Positions 1 through 6,240 of a stretch of DNA of 42,398 bases are shown here, in pieces. Numbering within the stretch: the first letter of the stretch is position 1; every line of letters begins with the position of its first letter. The position numbers were made by a program, and so were the translations under genes. The DNA is taken from IMG/VR virus record IMGVR_UViG_3300028920_000134, positions 1-42,398 of that record. One strand, given 5' to 3'. Under the pieces are notes generated by a model. The model did not search any database and was not told where the DNA came from. It saw nothing but the letters and a program-made list of their open reading frames with translations. Source of the DNA: a virus.

Positions 1-2
1 CC

Positions 3-1013
3 AGCAACGTCGTATTCACTTACAACGATTGGCTATACGCAATCACCTCCGTACTCGATAAGGAACGACTCGAAGTTATCCCCTCCGGCACGACCGTACT
101 GCATATGTGTACCTACTGGGCCATGTATATAAATTGCAGCCCCATCATTTACGACGGCCTCGACATGTGCTTCACCAACGGGCGATACTATGCCGAGTGT
201 GTTTATGACCATAAGTTCAAAGAGCAATTCAGACACAAAAAGTATATGGGAGTAACCAGAGAGTATCATACCGGCGACGGCACAGTGTACGAGAGCAACG
301 AACAGTTCCAAAACTACCTCGAAGCGTTTGAGTCTCTTTGGCACAACGCCAGACTAGAGGATCCCGGCCTGGAATTTATTGATTGCAGCGGGCAAGGTAT
401 CCCAAAGCACAACGTCAACAAGAGTATGCCGCTGTCAGAAGCACTAGACCAGTATTGCACAGAAGAAGTGCCTTACCCACAAAAAGATATAACCAACCTC
501 GACCTCGACGACCACACCATGTATGAAATGTATAACTCGCTACAGCAGCATATCAATAACCTGTCCAGTTTAATGACATACAACAAACGCATAGCCGCGC
601 TGGTTGAAGAAGCAAAGGGTAACTACGGCCAGGAGAAAATCCACGCTGAACTATTCGGCCCCACCCAACAGTTGCTATATGGTTATGTTGACCGATACCT
701 CTACATACCCAGGCAGGTATTAGAGTATTATTCGGGAGTTGCCGCATACCAGAGAGATATTGAACGTGAAAGAATCTTAGTGGAAGGACTAAAACAGGAA
801 GAAGCCTACGAGAGAGGATTGACGATCAACCAGGCATATATCCGTGAGCTTGAGCAGGCCGGAGCCAAACTACTTCGCGCCCTCCGCGCCGCCGTCCGAG
901 CCGTCGAAACTATCATTATGAATCGCGCCCGACTTGCGCAACCGATAGAAATGGCTGCGACTGATGCCGACAGTTTGACAAATAAGCCCGACACTACAAC
1001 CGTTCCCACTTAG
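3..1013 (+). CDS. Unknown protein, 5' truncated by window edge
   Basis: The reading frame is open from the first bases of the window, so the N-terminus is missing; the first internal Met is at 105. The visible part is about 336 residues. It is rich in Tyr, Asn and Gln, has several Cys residues in its first half (around CSPIIYDGLDMC), and a charged, probably helical C-terminal half (QRDIERERILVEGLKQEEAYERG is one stretch of it) suggesting a coiled coil. No family is recognised. Its last 144 bases overlap, on the opposite strand, the 3' end of the serine recombinase gene. The C-terminal 48 residues, rich in Arg/Ala then Thr/Asp, could therefore be a readthrough extension acquired where two modules were joined. 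It is the only rightward gene left of the leftward cluster. Confidence 0.6.
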   Translation, partial: SNVVFTYNDWLYAITSVLDKERLEVIPSGTTVLHMCTYWAMYINCSPIIYDGLDMCFTNGRYYAECVYDHKFKEQFRHKKYMGVTREYHTGDGTVYESNEQFQNYLEAFESLWHNARLEDPGLEFIDCSGQGIPKHNVNKSMPLSEALDQYCTEEVPYPQKDITNLDLDDHTMYEMYNSLQQHINNLSSLMTYNKRIAALVEEAKGNYGQEKIHAELFGPTQQLLYGYVDRYLYIPRQVLEYYSGVAAYQRDIERERILVEGLKQEEAYERGLTINQAYIRELEQAGAKLLRALRAAVRAVETIIMNRARLAQPIEMAATDADSLTNKPDTTTVPT

Positions 1014-1523
1014 CCGACTCGCCTGCTCCAACTGCTCATCTGTCAACCGGCGCCGCTCACCCGCCTTAGAACCTCCCCACCGCTTGCCCTGCGCCTTGGC
1101 CGCCGCTATCCCGGCCCTGACCCTATCGGCCCGAACCTCCGTCTCGTAAGCAGCCACAGACGCAAGGACATGAGCCATTAGACGACCCGCCGGAGTTCCC
1201 AGGTCGATCCCATCTTTTACGCTGACAAAATCTACCCCCAAATTGTTAAGCTCCTCAAACAACGTAACTAGCCCGCTTGCCGTCCGGCCCAGCCTATCCA
1301 GCCGCCAGACAACCAGCCGGTCAAAATCCCCACTATCCAACCGCTTTTTTAGCTGTTTCCAGCCCGCTCGATCCATAGACTTACCCGACCAGTGATCCGT
1401 AAACCACTCCACAGAATCAGACGGTCCCACATAACTACCGCACCAGCGCTCAAGTTCTTGCTGTTGCGACTCCAGGGACTGATTGACCGTGGAAACGCGG
1501 ATATATATAGCAATTCTATCCAT
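870..1523 (-). CDS. Small serine recombinase (resolvase/invertase family)
   Basis: The 217-residue protein starts at MDRIAIYIRVST; an upstream in-frame extension to 1595 lacks family similarity and would overlap the next gene. The N-terminal catalytic domain has the family signature YIRVST with nucleophile Ser11, and the conserved arginine motif RLDRLGR at residues 74-80. A C-terminal helix-turn-helix lies around residues 175-205 (GLICQTVGISRSHFYRL), so the order is catalytic domain, E-helix, HTH, as in Tn3 resolvases and Hin/Gin invertases. It is far too short for a large serine integrase. Family members cut and rejoin DNA through a phosphoserine bond, to resolve cointegrates or invert segments. 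Which of these it does here is unknown; no paired recombination sites were identified. It is the last gene of the leftward cluster and overlaps the rightward gene at its 3' end. Confidence 0.9.
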   Translation of the reverse strand: MDRIAIYIRVSTVNQSLESQQQELERWCGSYVGPSDSVEWFTDHWSGKSMDRAGWKQLKKRLDSGDFDRLVVWRLDRLGRTASGLVTLFEELNNLGVDFVSVKDGIDLGTPAGRLMAHVLASVAAYETEVRADRVRAGIAAAKAQGKRWGGSKAGERRRLTDEQLEQASRLSGNGCSVGLICQTVGISRSHFYRLRKSGAIHNDSFDGSDGGAEGAK

Positions 1524-1555
1524 ATCAATCCTTTTTCTTGAAGTCGGGAAAATGG

Positions 1556-1903
1556 TCATTCTTGATACACCACCCAAGAATCGAAATCTTCCCAAACCTG
1601 GCTTTTAATTGCGTTTATATCTCTGATTGCCTGGTCATACACTCCGGTTTCTATTGCGGCCTCGTCATCATCAAAATAAACTTGAGTTTGGCAATCATAC
1701 GATGGGCAACCTTCACCTGGTTGGCTGGTTATATCTATTTCTGTATTTGGATATTGCTCGTTCAGGGCCACCTCTAAATTGCTGTAGTATTTATTGACAC
1801 TCTGTTCAACATCAACACCATCCGTCTCGTTGAATAAATTGCCCTCCAAAAATCCCACATGAATAGCCGTTACACGTATTTTGTCAGTTTTCTTTTCCAT
1901 CAT
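1556..1903 (-). CDS. Hypothetical acidic protein
   Basis: A small acidic protein of 115 residues from the MMEKKTDKIRV start; the second Met at 1900 is equally possible. Upstream of this start is AGGAAAGGAAAG, a purine-rich ribosome site. An in-frame upstream ATG at 1987 also has a site (AAGGTAATT) and would add 28 residues. Those include two copies of a repeated CGCCCCAGA/TCTGGGGCG block, so the start is uncertain. The body has many Asp, Glu and Asn residues with a few Cys (CPSYDCQ) and ends in an aromatic segment. No family is recognised. It lies between the recombinase and the 168-residue gene in the leftward cluster, where small early genes of unknown function are usual in phages. Confidence 0.6.
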   Translation of the reverse strand: MMEKKTDKIRVTAIHVGFLEGNLFNETDGVDVEQSVNKYYSNLEVALNEQYPNTEIDITSQPGEGCPSYDCQTQVYFDDDEAAIETGVYDQAIRDINAIKSQVWEDFDSWVVYQE

Positions 1904-2014
1904 CTTTCCTTTCCTAAATACCCCCCTGAATACCTCTATTTCGCCCCAGAATCGCCCCAGAGCCACGAACTCTAGGGAAATGGGCATAATTACCTTAAAA
2001 CGCTTAAAAATGAA

Positions 2015-2521
2015 TTAAATGTCATTATACGACAAATGACAGGCCCAAGGCAACTCCGTGACCACCGTATTAAATCCATCTGTATCGTCACAATTAAACT
2101 GATCGTGAGAGAACCCGCGACATTCATCGCCATTACGCCTCATCGCCGCGCTAAATCTACGGGCTTGATTATATGCCGCGCTTTCTGTTTTACATCGCGC
2201 AAATGGTTGGCTATGCCACTTGCCATCCGCCGTGTAGTGAGCCACAACACACCAAACCTTCCCCGCCTTCCCCTGTTTTTTACCCGTTACATACTCAATA
2301 AAATCGTCAACTAGGCGATTAGCCTTATCCTCAATAATATTCCCGCCCTCATCTATGCAATCCAGAATGCTCTGCTCACTCCACCCAGTTTCATGCAGAA
2401 AATTGCCTTTACATTCCGTATTCAGCCACGCCGCCGCAGCATCAAATACAGAACTTCCATCAACAGGGTAATCAGTTAATATGTCTGCCAGTATGTTTCT
2501 AACGTCTCTTAGTGTCTCCAT
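2015..2521 (-). CDS. Hypothetical protein
   Basis: A 168-residue protein preceded by a clear AAGGAG ribosome site 9 bases before the ATG at 2521. The first 70 residues are acidic and look helical, with a motif resembling small phage proteins (IIEDKANRLVDDFIEYV). The second half, from about residue 80, contains CVVAHYTADGKWHSQPFARC and a string of Arg/Cys residues, as in small beta-rich domains. No catalytic motif is visible and no family is named. Its leader, 2522-2613, carries the first copy of the two-hairpin RNA element, so it may be regulated after transcription starts. Confidence 0.7.
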   Translation of the reverse strand: METLRDVRNILADILTDYPVDGSSVFDAAAAWLNTECKGNFLHETGWSEQSILDCIDEGGNIIEDKANRLVDDFIEYVTGKKQGKAGKVWCVVAHYTADGKWHSQPFARCKTESAAYNQARRFSAAMRRNGDECRGFSHDQFNCDDTDGFNTVVTELPWACHLSYNDI

Positions 2522-2547
2522 AGTTTTTTCTCCTTAATCTAGTTCCT

Positions 2548-2608
2548 GCCGGTTTTACGTCTCCGGCTTATATAATTGTCCCAATAGTGGACGAAACTAC
2601 CGGGACAA
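2548..2608 (-). promoter_or_regulatory. Two-hairpin leader RNA element, copy 1
   Basis: Read on the minus strand, the leader of the gene starting at 2521 has hairpin A (arms 2608-2596 and 2588-2576, a 13-bp stem with two G-U pairs, loop UUCGUCC). Eight bases later comes hairpin B (arms 2567-2563 and 2552-2548, GCCGG/CCGGC, loop AGACGUAAAA). The two G-U pairs are mismatches (A-C) on the plus strand, which indicates the minus-strand RNA is the functional form. Loops A and B share complementary CGUC and GACG. There is no U-run, so it is not a simple terminator. A second copy lies at 2923-2979. Confidence 0.55.
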
Positions 2609-2613
2609 GGGAA

Positions 2614-2895
2614 TTATAAATATTTTTCCAAGTGATCCAATAAATCATTATCCCTATTCCAGTGATCACTTGCTGCTAAATCTGCTAACGCTTCAATATC
2701 ACCAATATACTCTAAATCATTTTCCGGTGCGTATATATCGCAGCCGCCAACCGTTTGGAGATAATACTTACTATCATCCATCAATATCTTTTTCCATCCG
2801 ATAGGATTGTTACTGTGGCTATAATGAGATATACGATAGGTTATCTCCTGCATTTTTTCCGTGTTTCTGATTTTACCGTTCATTAGTTTACGCAT
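2614..2895 (-). CDS. Hypothetical protein
   Basis: A 93-residue protein with a good AAGGAG ribosome site upstream of the ATG at 2895. It has a basic N-terminus, a central aromatic segment (residues ~22-50, with SHYSHSNNPIGWKKILMD) and an acidic C-terminal helix rich in Asp, Leu and His (DNDLLDHLEKYL). No family is recognised. Its stop codon is followed within a few bases by hairpin A of RNA element copy 1, and its own leader contains copy 2, so it sits between the two RNA elements. It is probably an early-expressed small phage protein. Confidence 0.7.
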   Translation of the reverse strand: MRKLMNGKIRNTEKMQEITYRISHYSHSNNPIGWKKILMDDSKYYLQTVGGCDIYAPENDLEYIGDIEALADLAASDHWNRDNDLLDHLEKYL

Positions 2896-2922
2896 AGCCT
2901 TGCTCCTTAATTAAGTTTTTGC

Positions 2923-2979
2923 GCCGCTTTTACGTCTGCGACTTGTTTAATGCCCCCACCGGCGGACGAGACCGGCGGG
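2923..2979 (-). promoter_or_regulatory. Two-hairpin leader RNA element, copy 2
   Basis: On the minus strand, hairpin A2 has arms 2979-2972 (CCCGCCGG) and 2962-2955 (CCGGUGGG, one G-U) with loop UCUCGUCCG. Hairpin B2 has arms 2942-2938 (GUCGC) and 2927-2923 (GCGGC) with loop AGACGUAAAA, identical to copy 1. The stems differ in sequence from copy 1 but still pair (GCCGG/CCGGC against GUCGC/GCGGC). That is covariation-type support for the fold. A further outer pairing ACUUGUU/AACAAGU can enclose hairpin A2. The element begins just after the stop of the upstream gene and ends about 28 bases before the next start codon. Confidence 0.55.
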
Positions 2980-2988
2980 AACAAGTAA

Positions 2989-3264
2989 TTATAGAGATTT
3001 TATGGCTTGCTCAAAATCAGCTTCATTTAAGCGCTTTGCCTTTGCTTCCTTGCTGCCTCCGTCGATCCAGTTTAAATGTTTCCCGGTCGTCGGCCCCCAG
3101 TAGTTCTCACGGACCATCAAACGGCCATTAGCTCTAACCGCCACAAGCGTATCATAGCTATAGTAATAATCCCGACCATCTGCGCTAAAACAAAGACTAT
3201 GCGCACCATAATTCCCAGACGAATAATGCCCATAATTCCACTTGTTGATTGATTCTAGTTCCAT
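2989..3264 (-). CDS. Small conserved-type phage protein (possible DUF8033-like)
   Basis: A 91-residue protein with AAGGAT as ribosome site before the ATG at 3264. The sequence pattern YSSGNYGAHSLCFSADG, then YYYSYDTLVAVRANG, then VRENYWGPTTGKHLNWIDGG is one I associate with a small beta-rich domain in many phage and plasmid proteins (recalled as DUF8033; not verified). The function of that domain is not established. The C-terminal 20 residues are charged and helical. It is the first gene behind a near-consensus promoter (3299-3326) and is followed by RNA element copy 2. The conserved aromatic/Gly pattern makes it very likely to be a real gene. Confidence 0.8.
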   Translation of the reverse strand: MELESINKWNYGHYSSGNYGAHSLCFSADGRDYYYSYDTLVAVRANGRLMVRENYWGPTTGKHLNWIDGGSKEAKAKRLNEADFEQAIKSL

Positions 3265-3298
3265 TGTTAATTATCCTTAAAAGTGTTAGTTTAACTAC

Positions 3299-3326
3299 AG
3301 TATATCACCAGTATTTTAATTGTCAA
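3299..3326 (-). promoter_or_regulatory. Promoter P1 (extended -10)
   Basis: On the minus strand the -35 is TTGACA (3326-3321), followed by a 16-bp spacer and -10 TATACT (3304-3299), with an extended -10 in GGTGATATACT. The downstream leader contains ACTAACACT (3290-3282), then the ribosome site and start at 3264. P2 and P3 have the same spacer length and the same GGTGATATACT core. P1 should drive the leftward genes from 3264. Confidence 0.75.
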
Positions 3327-3361
3327 GTATTATTTCATATTTTATTTACGATAGCATTTCA

Positions 3362-3379
3362 CCAGCGTCAATTCGCTGG
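3362..3379. other. Short hairpin in intergenic gap
   Basis: CCAGCG and CGCTGG, six perfect pairs around a TCAATT loop, lie between the 55-residue gene and promoter P1. Neither strand has a following T-run, so a terminator role is not supported. It could be a weak roadblock, an operator or nothing. The rest of 3265-3457 shows only P1, the ACTAACACT motif and AT-rich sequence. Confidence 0.3.
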
Positions 3380-3457
3380 ACCACCTGTCTCATATTATTT
3401 TTGCAGTCAGGATTTTACAACGTGAGCCGAAAGGACTGGAGAAGTTCCCAATTAGTG

Positions 3458-3625
3458 TTATCTTAATCCCATCTCACCAAACACGCCTAAAATGTCGGCA
3501 ATAGCTAGCAAGTCATCAATTTCAACTAATTCGTCTAAAATTGCATCTTTTAGTTCATTTTCTGCGCGAACTGCGATTTCATCGTCTGCGCTAAATAGCC
3601 GCTTCTTGATTTGCTTTTTTTCCAT
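3458..3625 (-). CDS. Small acidic helical protein
   Basis: This 55-residue gene begins MEKKQIKKRLFSADDE and ends GVFGEMGLR. It has a strong AAGGAG ribosome site 8 bases before the ATG and sits directly behind promoter P2. After a basic start the protein is strongly acidic (about a dozen Asp/Glu between residues 14 and 45) and looks like a continuous amphipathic helix. No family is recognised. It is the first gene of the leftward transcription unit; in phages, such first genes are often host-takeover or regulatory proteins, but nothing in the sequence shows this directly. Confidence 0.7.
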   Translation of the reverse strand: MEKKQIKKRLFSADDEIAVRAENELKDAILDELVEIDDLLAIADILGVFGEMGLR

Positions 3626-3643
3626 TGTTTTGCTCCTTACTCA

Positions 3644-3697
3644 AGTGTTAGTGTTAGTCAACATTATCAAGTATATCACCGATTATCGGATAGTCAA
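3644..3697 (-). promoter_or_regulatory. Promoter P2 with ACTAACACT leader motif
   Basis: On the minus strand the -35 is TTGACT (3697-3692), followed by a 16-bp spacer containing CCGATAATCGG (an inverted repeat) and -10 TATACT (3675-3670) within GGTGATATACT. About 11 bases past the -10 the leader has ACTAACACTAACACT (3658-3644), a doubled form of the motif that is single downstream of P1. The ribosome site and ATG (3625) follow. The inverted repeat in the spacer could be an operator. Confidence 0.75.
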
Positions 3698-3900
3698 ATA
3701 AAAAAACATATATAATATAAAAATAATTTATCAGCAGTCAACATACCTATTAATAGGACAAAAAGTCAAATGTGGATAACTTGCCCAAAATCGATAAAAA
3801 TAAATAATTTATAAATACAGTAATATCAATAAATAACAGCGGTTTTTGACCGTTTTTGACTGCTAAAAAACAACAAAAAATGACGAAGCTCTTATATGTT
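3698..3900. other. AT-rich segment with DnaA box; possible replication origin
   Basis: This segment is very AT-rich. It contains TGTGGATAA at 3771-3779, the exact complement of the consensus DnaA box TTATCCACA. Repeated GTCAA elements surround it: AGCAGTCAA at 3733-3741, AAAGTCAAA near 3763-3770, and the inverse TTTTTGAC at 3843-3850 and 3853-3860. TTGACTGCT at 3856-3864 forms a 9-bp inverted repeat with 3733-3741. It lies between divergent transcription units. These are typical origin ingredients, but one DnaA box is weak evidence and a second candidate lies in the initiator gene near 40235. Confidence 0.4.
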
Positions 3901-4021
3901 CAGTTAGTTGTAAGCAACTCAGATCACAACGTCGCCAGAGAACCCGGATCCTTACTCCTCCGGTCCCGAACCTTGCCCTATCCCGCCGACCAAAGCACAG
4001 GATAACGAACCTAAGAACCAC

Positions 4022-4092
4022 GTACGCAAAAGAGTACCCAAAGTACTGGGAAAGTACCGGGAAAGTACTAAAAAACTACTGTGATAGAGTAC
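4022..4092. repeat. GTAC-centred short direct repeats
   Basis: GTAC occurs at 4022, 4034, 4043, 4054, 4065 and 4089. The middle units have the form AAAGTACYGGG with an 11-bp period. More GTACs follow at 4143, 4271, 4289, 4297, 4383 and about 4433, far above chance for a 4-base word. The segment has no convincing gene. Periods of about 11 bp put sites on one face of the helix, as expected for a repeated protein-binding site. Confidence 0.5.
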
Positions 4093-4155
4093 CGCGCCCC
4101 GCGTCATCTAAAGATCACCGGAGACATAGACAAATGGAACGCGTACCCAAATACA

Positions 4156-4300
4156 GACGCGCGATCATAAACCGCGCCCGTTCCTAAACTTGCGCACACG
4201 TTCCCATAAACGCGGGCGATCCAAAAACGCACACACGATCCAAAAACGCGCGCGATCTGTAAACGCCCGCGTACCTAAAAACGCGCGCGTACCATAGTAC
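4156..4300. repeat. Degenerate ~18-bp tandem repeats (iteron-like)
   Basis: Eight imperfect units follow the pattern GCGCRCGWTCC-NN-AAAC. Their AAAC ends fall at 4172, 4189, 4211, 4228, 4247, 4264 and 4282, with a variant ending at 4300, giving spacings of 17, 22, 17, 19, 17, 18 and 18 bases. The first unit part alternates CG dinucleotides and the tail is A-rich. A reading frame can be drawn through it on the minus strand, but it merely translates the repeat. Likely roles are binding of an initiator, repressor or packaging protein. Confidence 0.6.
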
Positions 4301-4368
4301 ATCCCCCCCCAGGCCACCCCCTCGATACGTTGTATCCCCCTCACAAAATTTCCCATACCCTTGGTGTA

Positions 4369-4480
4369 TAGTTAAGTGTATAGTACTTGGTAGGTTACGG
4401 TGCGTGGTGGAGTGGAGGTTGGAGGTGTGAGGTACGGCAGGTGGGCGGGGAGTGGTGCGGGTTCTGTCTGCGTGGTGTGG
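4369..4480 (+). promoter_or_regulatory. Direct repeat GTGTATAGT and G-rich tract
   Basis: GTGTATAGT occurs twice, 12 bases apart (about 4374-4394 region), followed by a strongly G-rich stretch with many GG runs (GGTGGAGTGGAGGTTGGAGG is part of it). The sequence just to the left is G-poor and C/A-rich, so base skew flips near 4380. The G-rich strand could form two-tier quadruplexes or simply be a skew boundary. No gene is credible here. Confidence 0.35.
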
Positions 4481-4498
4481 GTTTACCTAAATTAACAT

Positions 4499-4527
4499 TT
4501 GTTATTTTTATATGTTTGTGCGATAAT
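4499..4527 (+). promoter_or_regulatory. Promoter for the rightward operon
   Basis: The -35 is TTGTTA (4499-4504), the spacer 17 bp, and the -10 GATAAT (4522-4527), with an overlapping TATAAT at 4528-4533. The surrounding sequence is AT-rich. It lies upstream of the leader terminator (4564-4597) and the first rightward gene at 4614. A good match, though the -35 is not perfect. Confidence 0.55.
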
Positions 4528-4563
4528 TATAATAACTCGCCTGCCATGTGTAGAAGGAGTTTC

Positions 4564-4597
4564 GACGTCGTTTAGTTGGCGACGTCAGTTATTTTTT
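4564..4597 (+). terminator. Leader terminator before first rightward gene
   Basis: GACGTCG (4564-4570), a 9-base loop, and CGACGTC (4580-4586) form a perfect 7-bp stem, followed by AGTTATTTTTT (4587-4597). The ribosome site AGGAG comes a few bases later and the ATG at 4614. Because promoter and gene flank it, it acts in the leader rather than at the end of a unit. That suggests regulated readthrough. Confidence 0.6.
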
Positions 4598-4613
4598 CAG
4601 GAGATAAGTTAAG

Positions 4614-5153
4614 ATGGCTAAGGTTATTCGCGAAGAGAATTTTGCCGGTCGATTTGTTATAGACGGCAAGGACTTGGCTGACGAGTACGAGGACTGTAAT
4701 TTTTCTCATCGTCATCCGTTGGTTGAGGGTGACAAGGTGGTTCCTGTTCCGTTGAAGTTTACTGACGGTAAGTCTCGGAAGTTTGTTCGCTGTAATTTGA
4801 CGAATGTTCGGGTTCCTGCCGGGAGTGTAGTTGAGGGTTGTGGTCGAGCTTTGCGTGAGGACATTGAGGTTGTCCCTGATTCTGGTGAGTTTAAGGCTCG
4901 TCGATATGGGGTGGTGGATCATGCTAAGGACGGAGTGGTGGAATATTTTTCTGAGGTTCAGGAGCGTCCTATTGAGATTAAGTCTCGCGCGGTTGCTAAG
5001 TTTCGCGTGATTGCTGCTGAGTATGCCAAGATTGCCCCGTCGTCCATAGACAATGATACTAAGCCGATTGGCGAGATGGTTAAGGATCAGTTAGCCGCTT
5101 TGGACGATAGTGTTCCGGTTGACGGTAATGGCAGGGTTATATCTAATGACTGA
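4614..5153 (+). CDS. Hypothetical protein, first gene of rightward operon
   Basis: A 179-residue protein with an AGGAGATAAG ribosome site. The stretch around residues 28-80 (FSHRHPLVEGDKVVPVPLKF, then FVRCNLTNVRVPAGSVVEGC) resembles short phage virion-associated proteins with a pentapeptide-like NL/C pattern. I cannot assign a family. The C-terminal third (RAVAKFRVIAAEYAKIAPSS) is charged and probably helical. Codons here and in the next two genes favour T-ending and TTG/GTT triplets more than those of the capsid genes, so this block may have a different history. It overlaps the next gene by 8 bases, indicating translational coupling with the beta-helix protein. Confidence 0.75.
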   Translation: MAKVIREENFAGRFVIDGKDLADEYEDCNFSHRHPLVEGDKVVPVPLKFTDGKSRKFVRCNLTNVRVPAGSVVEGCGRALREDIEVVPDSGEFKARRYGVVDHAKDGVVEYFSEVQERPIEIKSRAVAKFRVIAAEYAKIAPSSIDNDTKPIGEMVKDQLAALDDSVPVDGNGRVISND

Positions 5154-6237
5154 CTATTATTGGTTTGCCATGAGTAGTGCTACTGGCGCTAACGACGGTT
5201 CGAGTTGGGATGATGCCTGGTCGAGTTTGTCTGACGTGGATTGGAGTGCGATGTTGCCTTATTGTGGCGACGGCAATACTGCGACGCTTCTGATATGTCT
5301 TGGCGGCGATTGGGATGAGGACGATGACGGTGCTATTTTGAATTTGACGGGTACGAGTTTTAGTGCGGATGCTCCTTGTCGGATACAGGGTACAACTAAC
5401 GTGTCTGAGCCTCCTTATCCTTTGCAGCGGGTATGGTTGAATTGTAATACTAACAGTGTGGATTTTGGCATTAAGCTGGCCTCTGGTTTTATTTTGGAGG
5501 GTCTTTGGGTTCAGAGTGCGGCTTGGAGCGGGATACTGGTTGGCTTTGCCAACGACGTTACTTTAAACTATTGTGTGGTTAATAACTCTAGTAATGCTGG
5601 TATTTACAATGCCAATCCTGACGCATACGGTAAAAGGTTTCGTTTTGCCTGGTGTACGTTTTACAACAATGGTGGCAGCGGCATAGAGGGGATTGGCGAA
5701 CATAGTTCGGTTTTATTTACCCGCAGTTACGATAACGGTTCTGATCCTTCCGATAATCAGATTGAGATAAAGAACGGCTTGATTTACGCCAGTTTAGGTT
5801 ACGTTGACAGCAATACTTATGCTTCTGACATGATGCGTATGTACTGCGGTTCGGAGCCTTGCGCGGTTATCAACTGTACGCTTGATTCTGACCGTGAGGG
5901 TAGTGGCGTATACATGGACGAGGATTCGGGGATATATTATTCTTTTCGCTGTTTTCCGGCGGTTATCAACTGTCTGTTTGACCATTGTGACGTTGGCATC
6001 TGGTATTCGGCCTTGAATTATGACGAGGAGATGGAGCTTATTTTCGGCAACGGGTACAATTCTAATATTTCCGATACAGTTACCTGCACGCGTGGTCTGG
6101 ACGTATATTATACTAACCAGAACCCTTACTTTGAGGACGGGGAAGATCACGATTACCGGATAAAATCGACTTATTACTGGTCTTCGGCGGTAGCTGAGGG
6201 AACGAACCTTAACAGCGATTTATTTGACGCGGTGTAA
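5146..6237 (+). CDS. Right-handed beta-helix protein 1
   Basis: A 363-residue protein starting at MTDYYWFAMSSATGAN, which overlaps the previous stop codon; an earlier in-frame start adds 12 residues without similarity. The opening YYWFAMSSATGANDGSSWDD resembles the N-terminus of parallel beta-helix (pectate-lyase-like) proteins, where the usual form is TYYVSxxGNDxxxGTSW. The centre has short turns such as ILEGLWVQSAAWSGILV, CVVNNSSNAGIYN and CAVINCTLDSD, typical of solenoid rungs. Such folds form phage tail spikes and carbohydrate-binding or -cleaving fibres. No catalytic residues can be assigned. It has no signal peptide. It is paired with a similar gene immediately downstream, so both are probably virion surface or receptor-contact proteins. 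Confidence 0.7.
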   Translation: MTDYYWFAMSSATGANDGSSWDDAWSSLSDVDWSAMLPYCGDGNTATLLICLGGDWDEDDDGAILNLTGTSFSADAPCRIQGTTNVSEPPYPLQRVWLNCNTNSVDFGIKLASGFILEGLWVQSAAWSGILVGFANDVTLNYCVVNNSSNAGIYNANPDAYGKRFRFAWCTFYNNGGSGIEGIGEHSSVLFTRSYDNGSDPSDNQIEIKNGLIYASLGYVDSNTYASDMMRMYCGSEPCAVINCTLDSDREGSGVYMDEDSGIYYSFRCFPAVINCLFDHCDVGIWYSALNYDEEMELIFGNGYNSNISDTVTCTRGLDVYYTNQNPYFEDGEDHDYRIKSTYYWSSAVAEGTNLNSDLFDAV

Positions 6238-6240
6238 TGT

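Noticed and set aside
3492-3701. Rightward Ser-rich 69-residue frame
   Set aside because: Lies opposite the 55-residue leftward gene, which has promoter, ribosome site and sensible composition.
4022-4300. Possible CRISPR-like array
   Set aside because: Units are 9-22 bp with no constant repeat/spacer pattern, and no cas genes are present.
4165-4356. Leftward 63-residue reading frame across the repeats
   Set aside because: It simply translates the ~18-bp repeats, has a poor ribosome site and looks like no protein.
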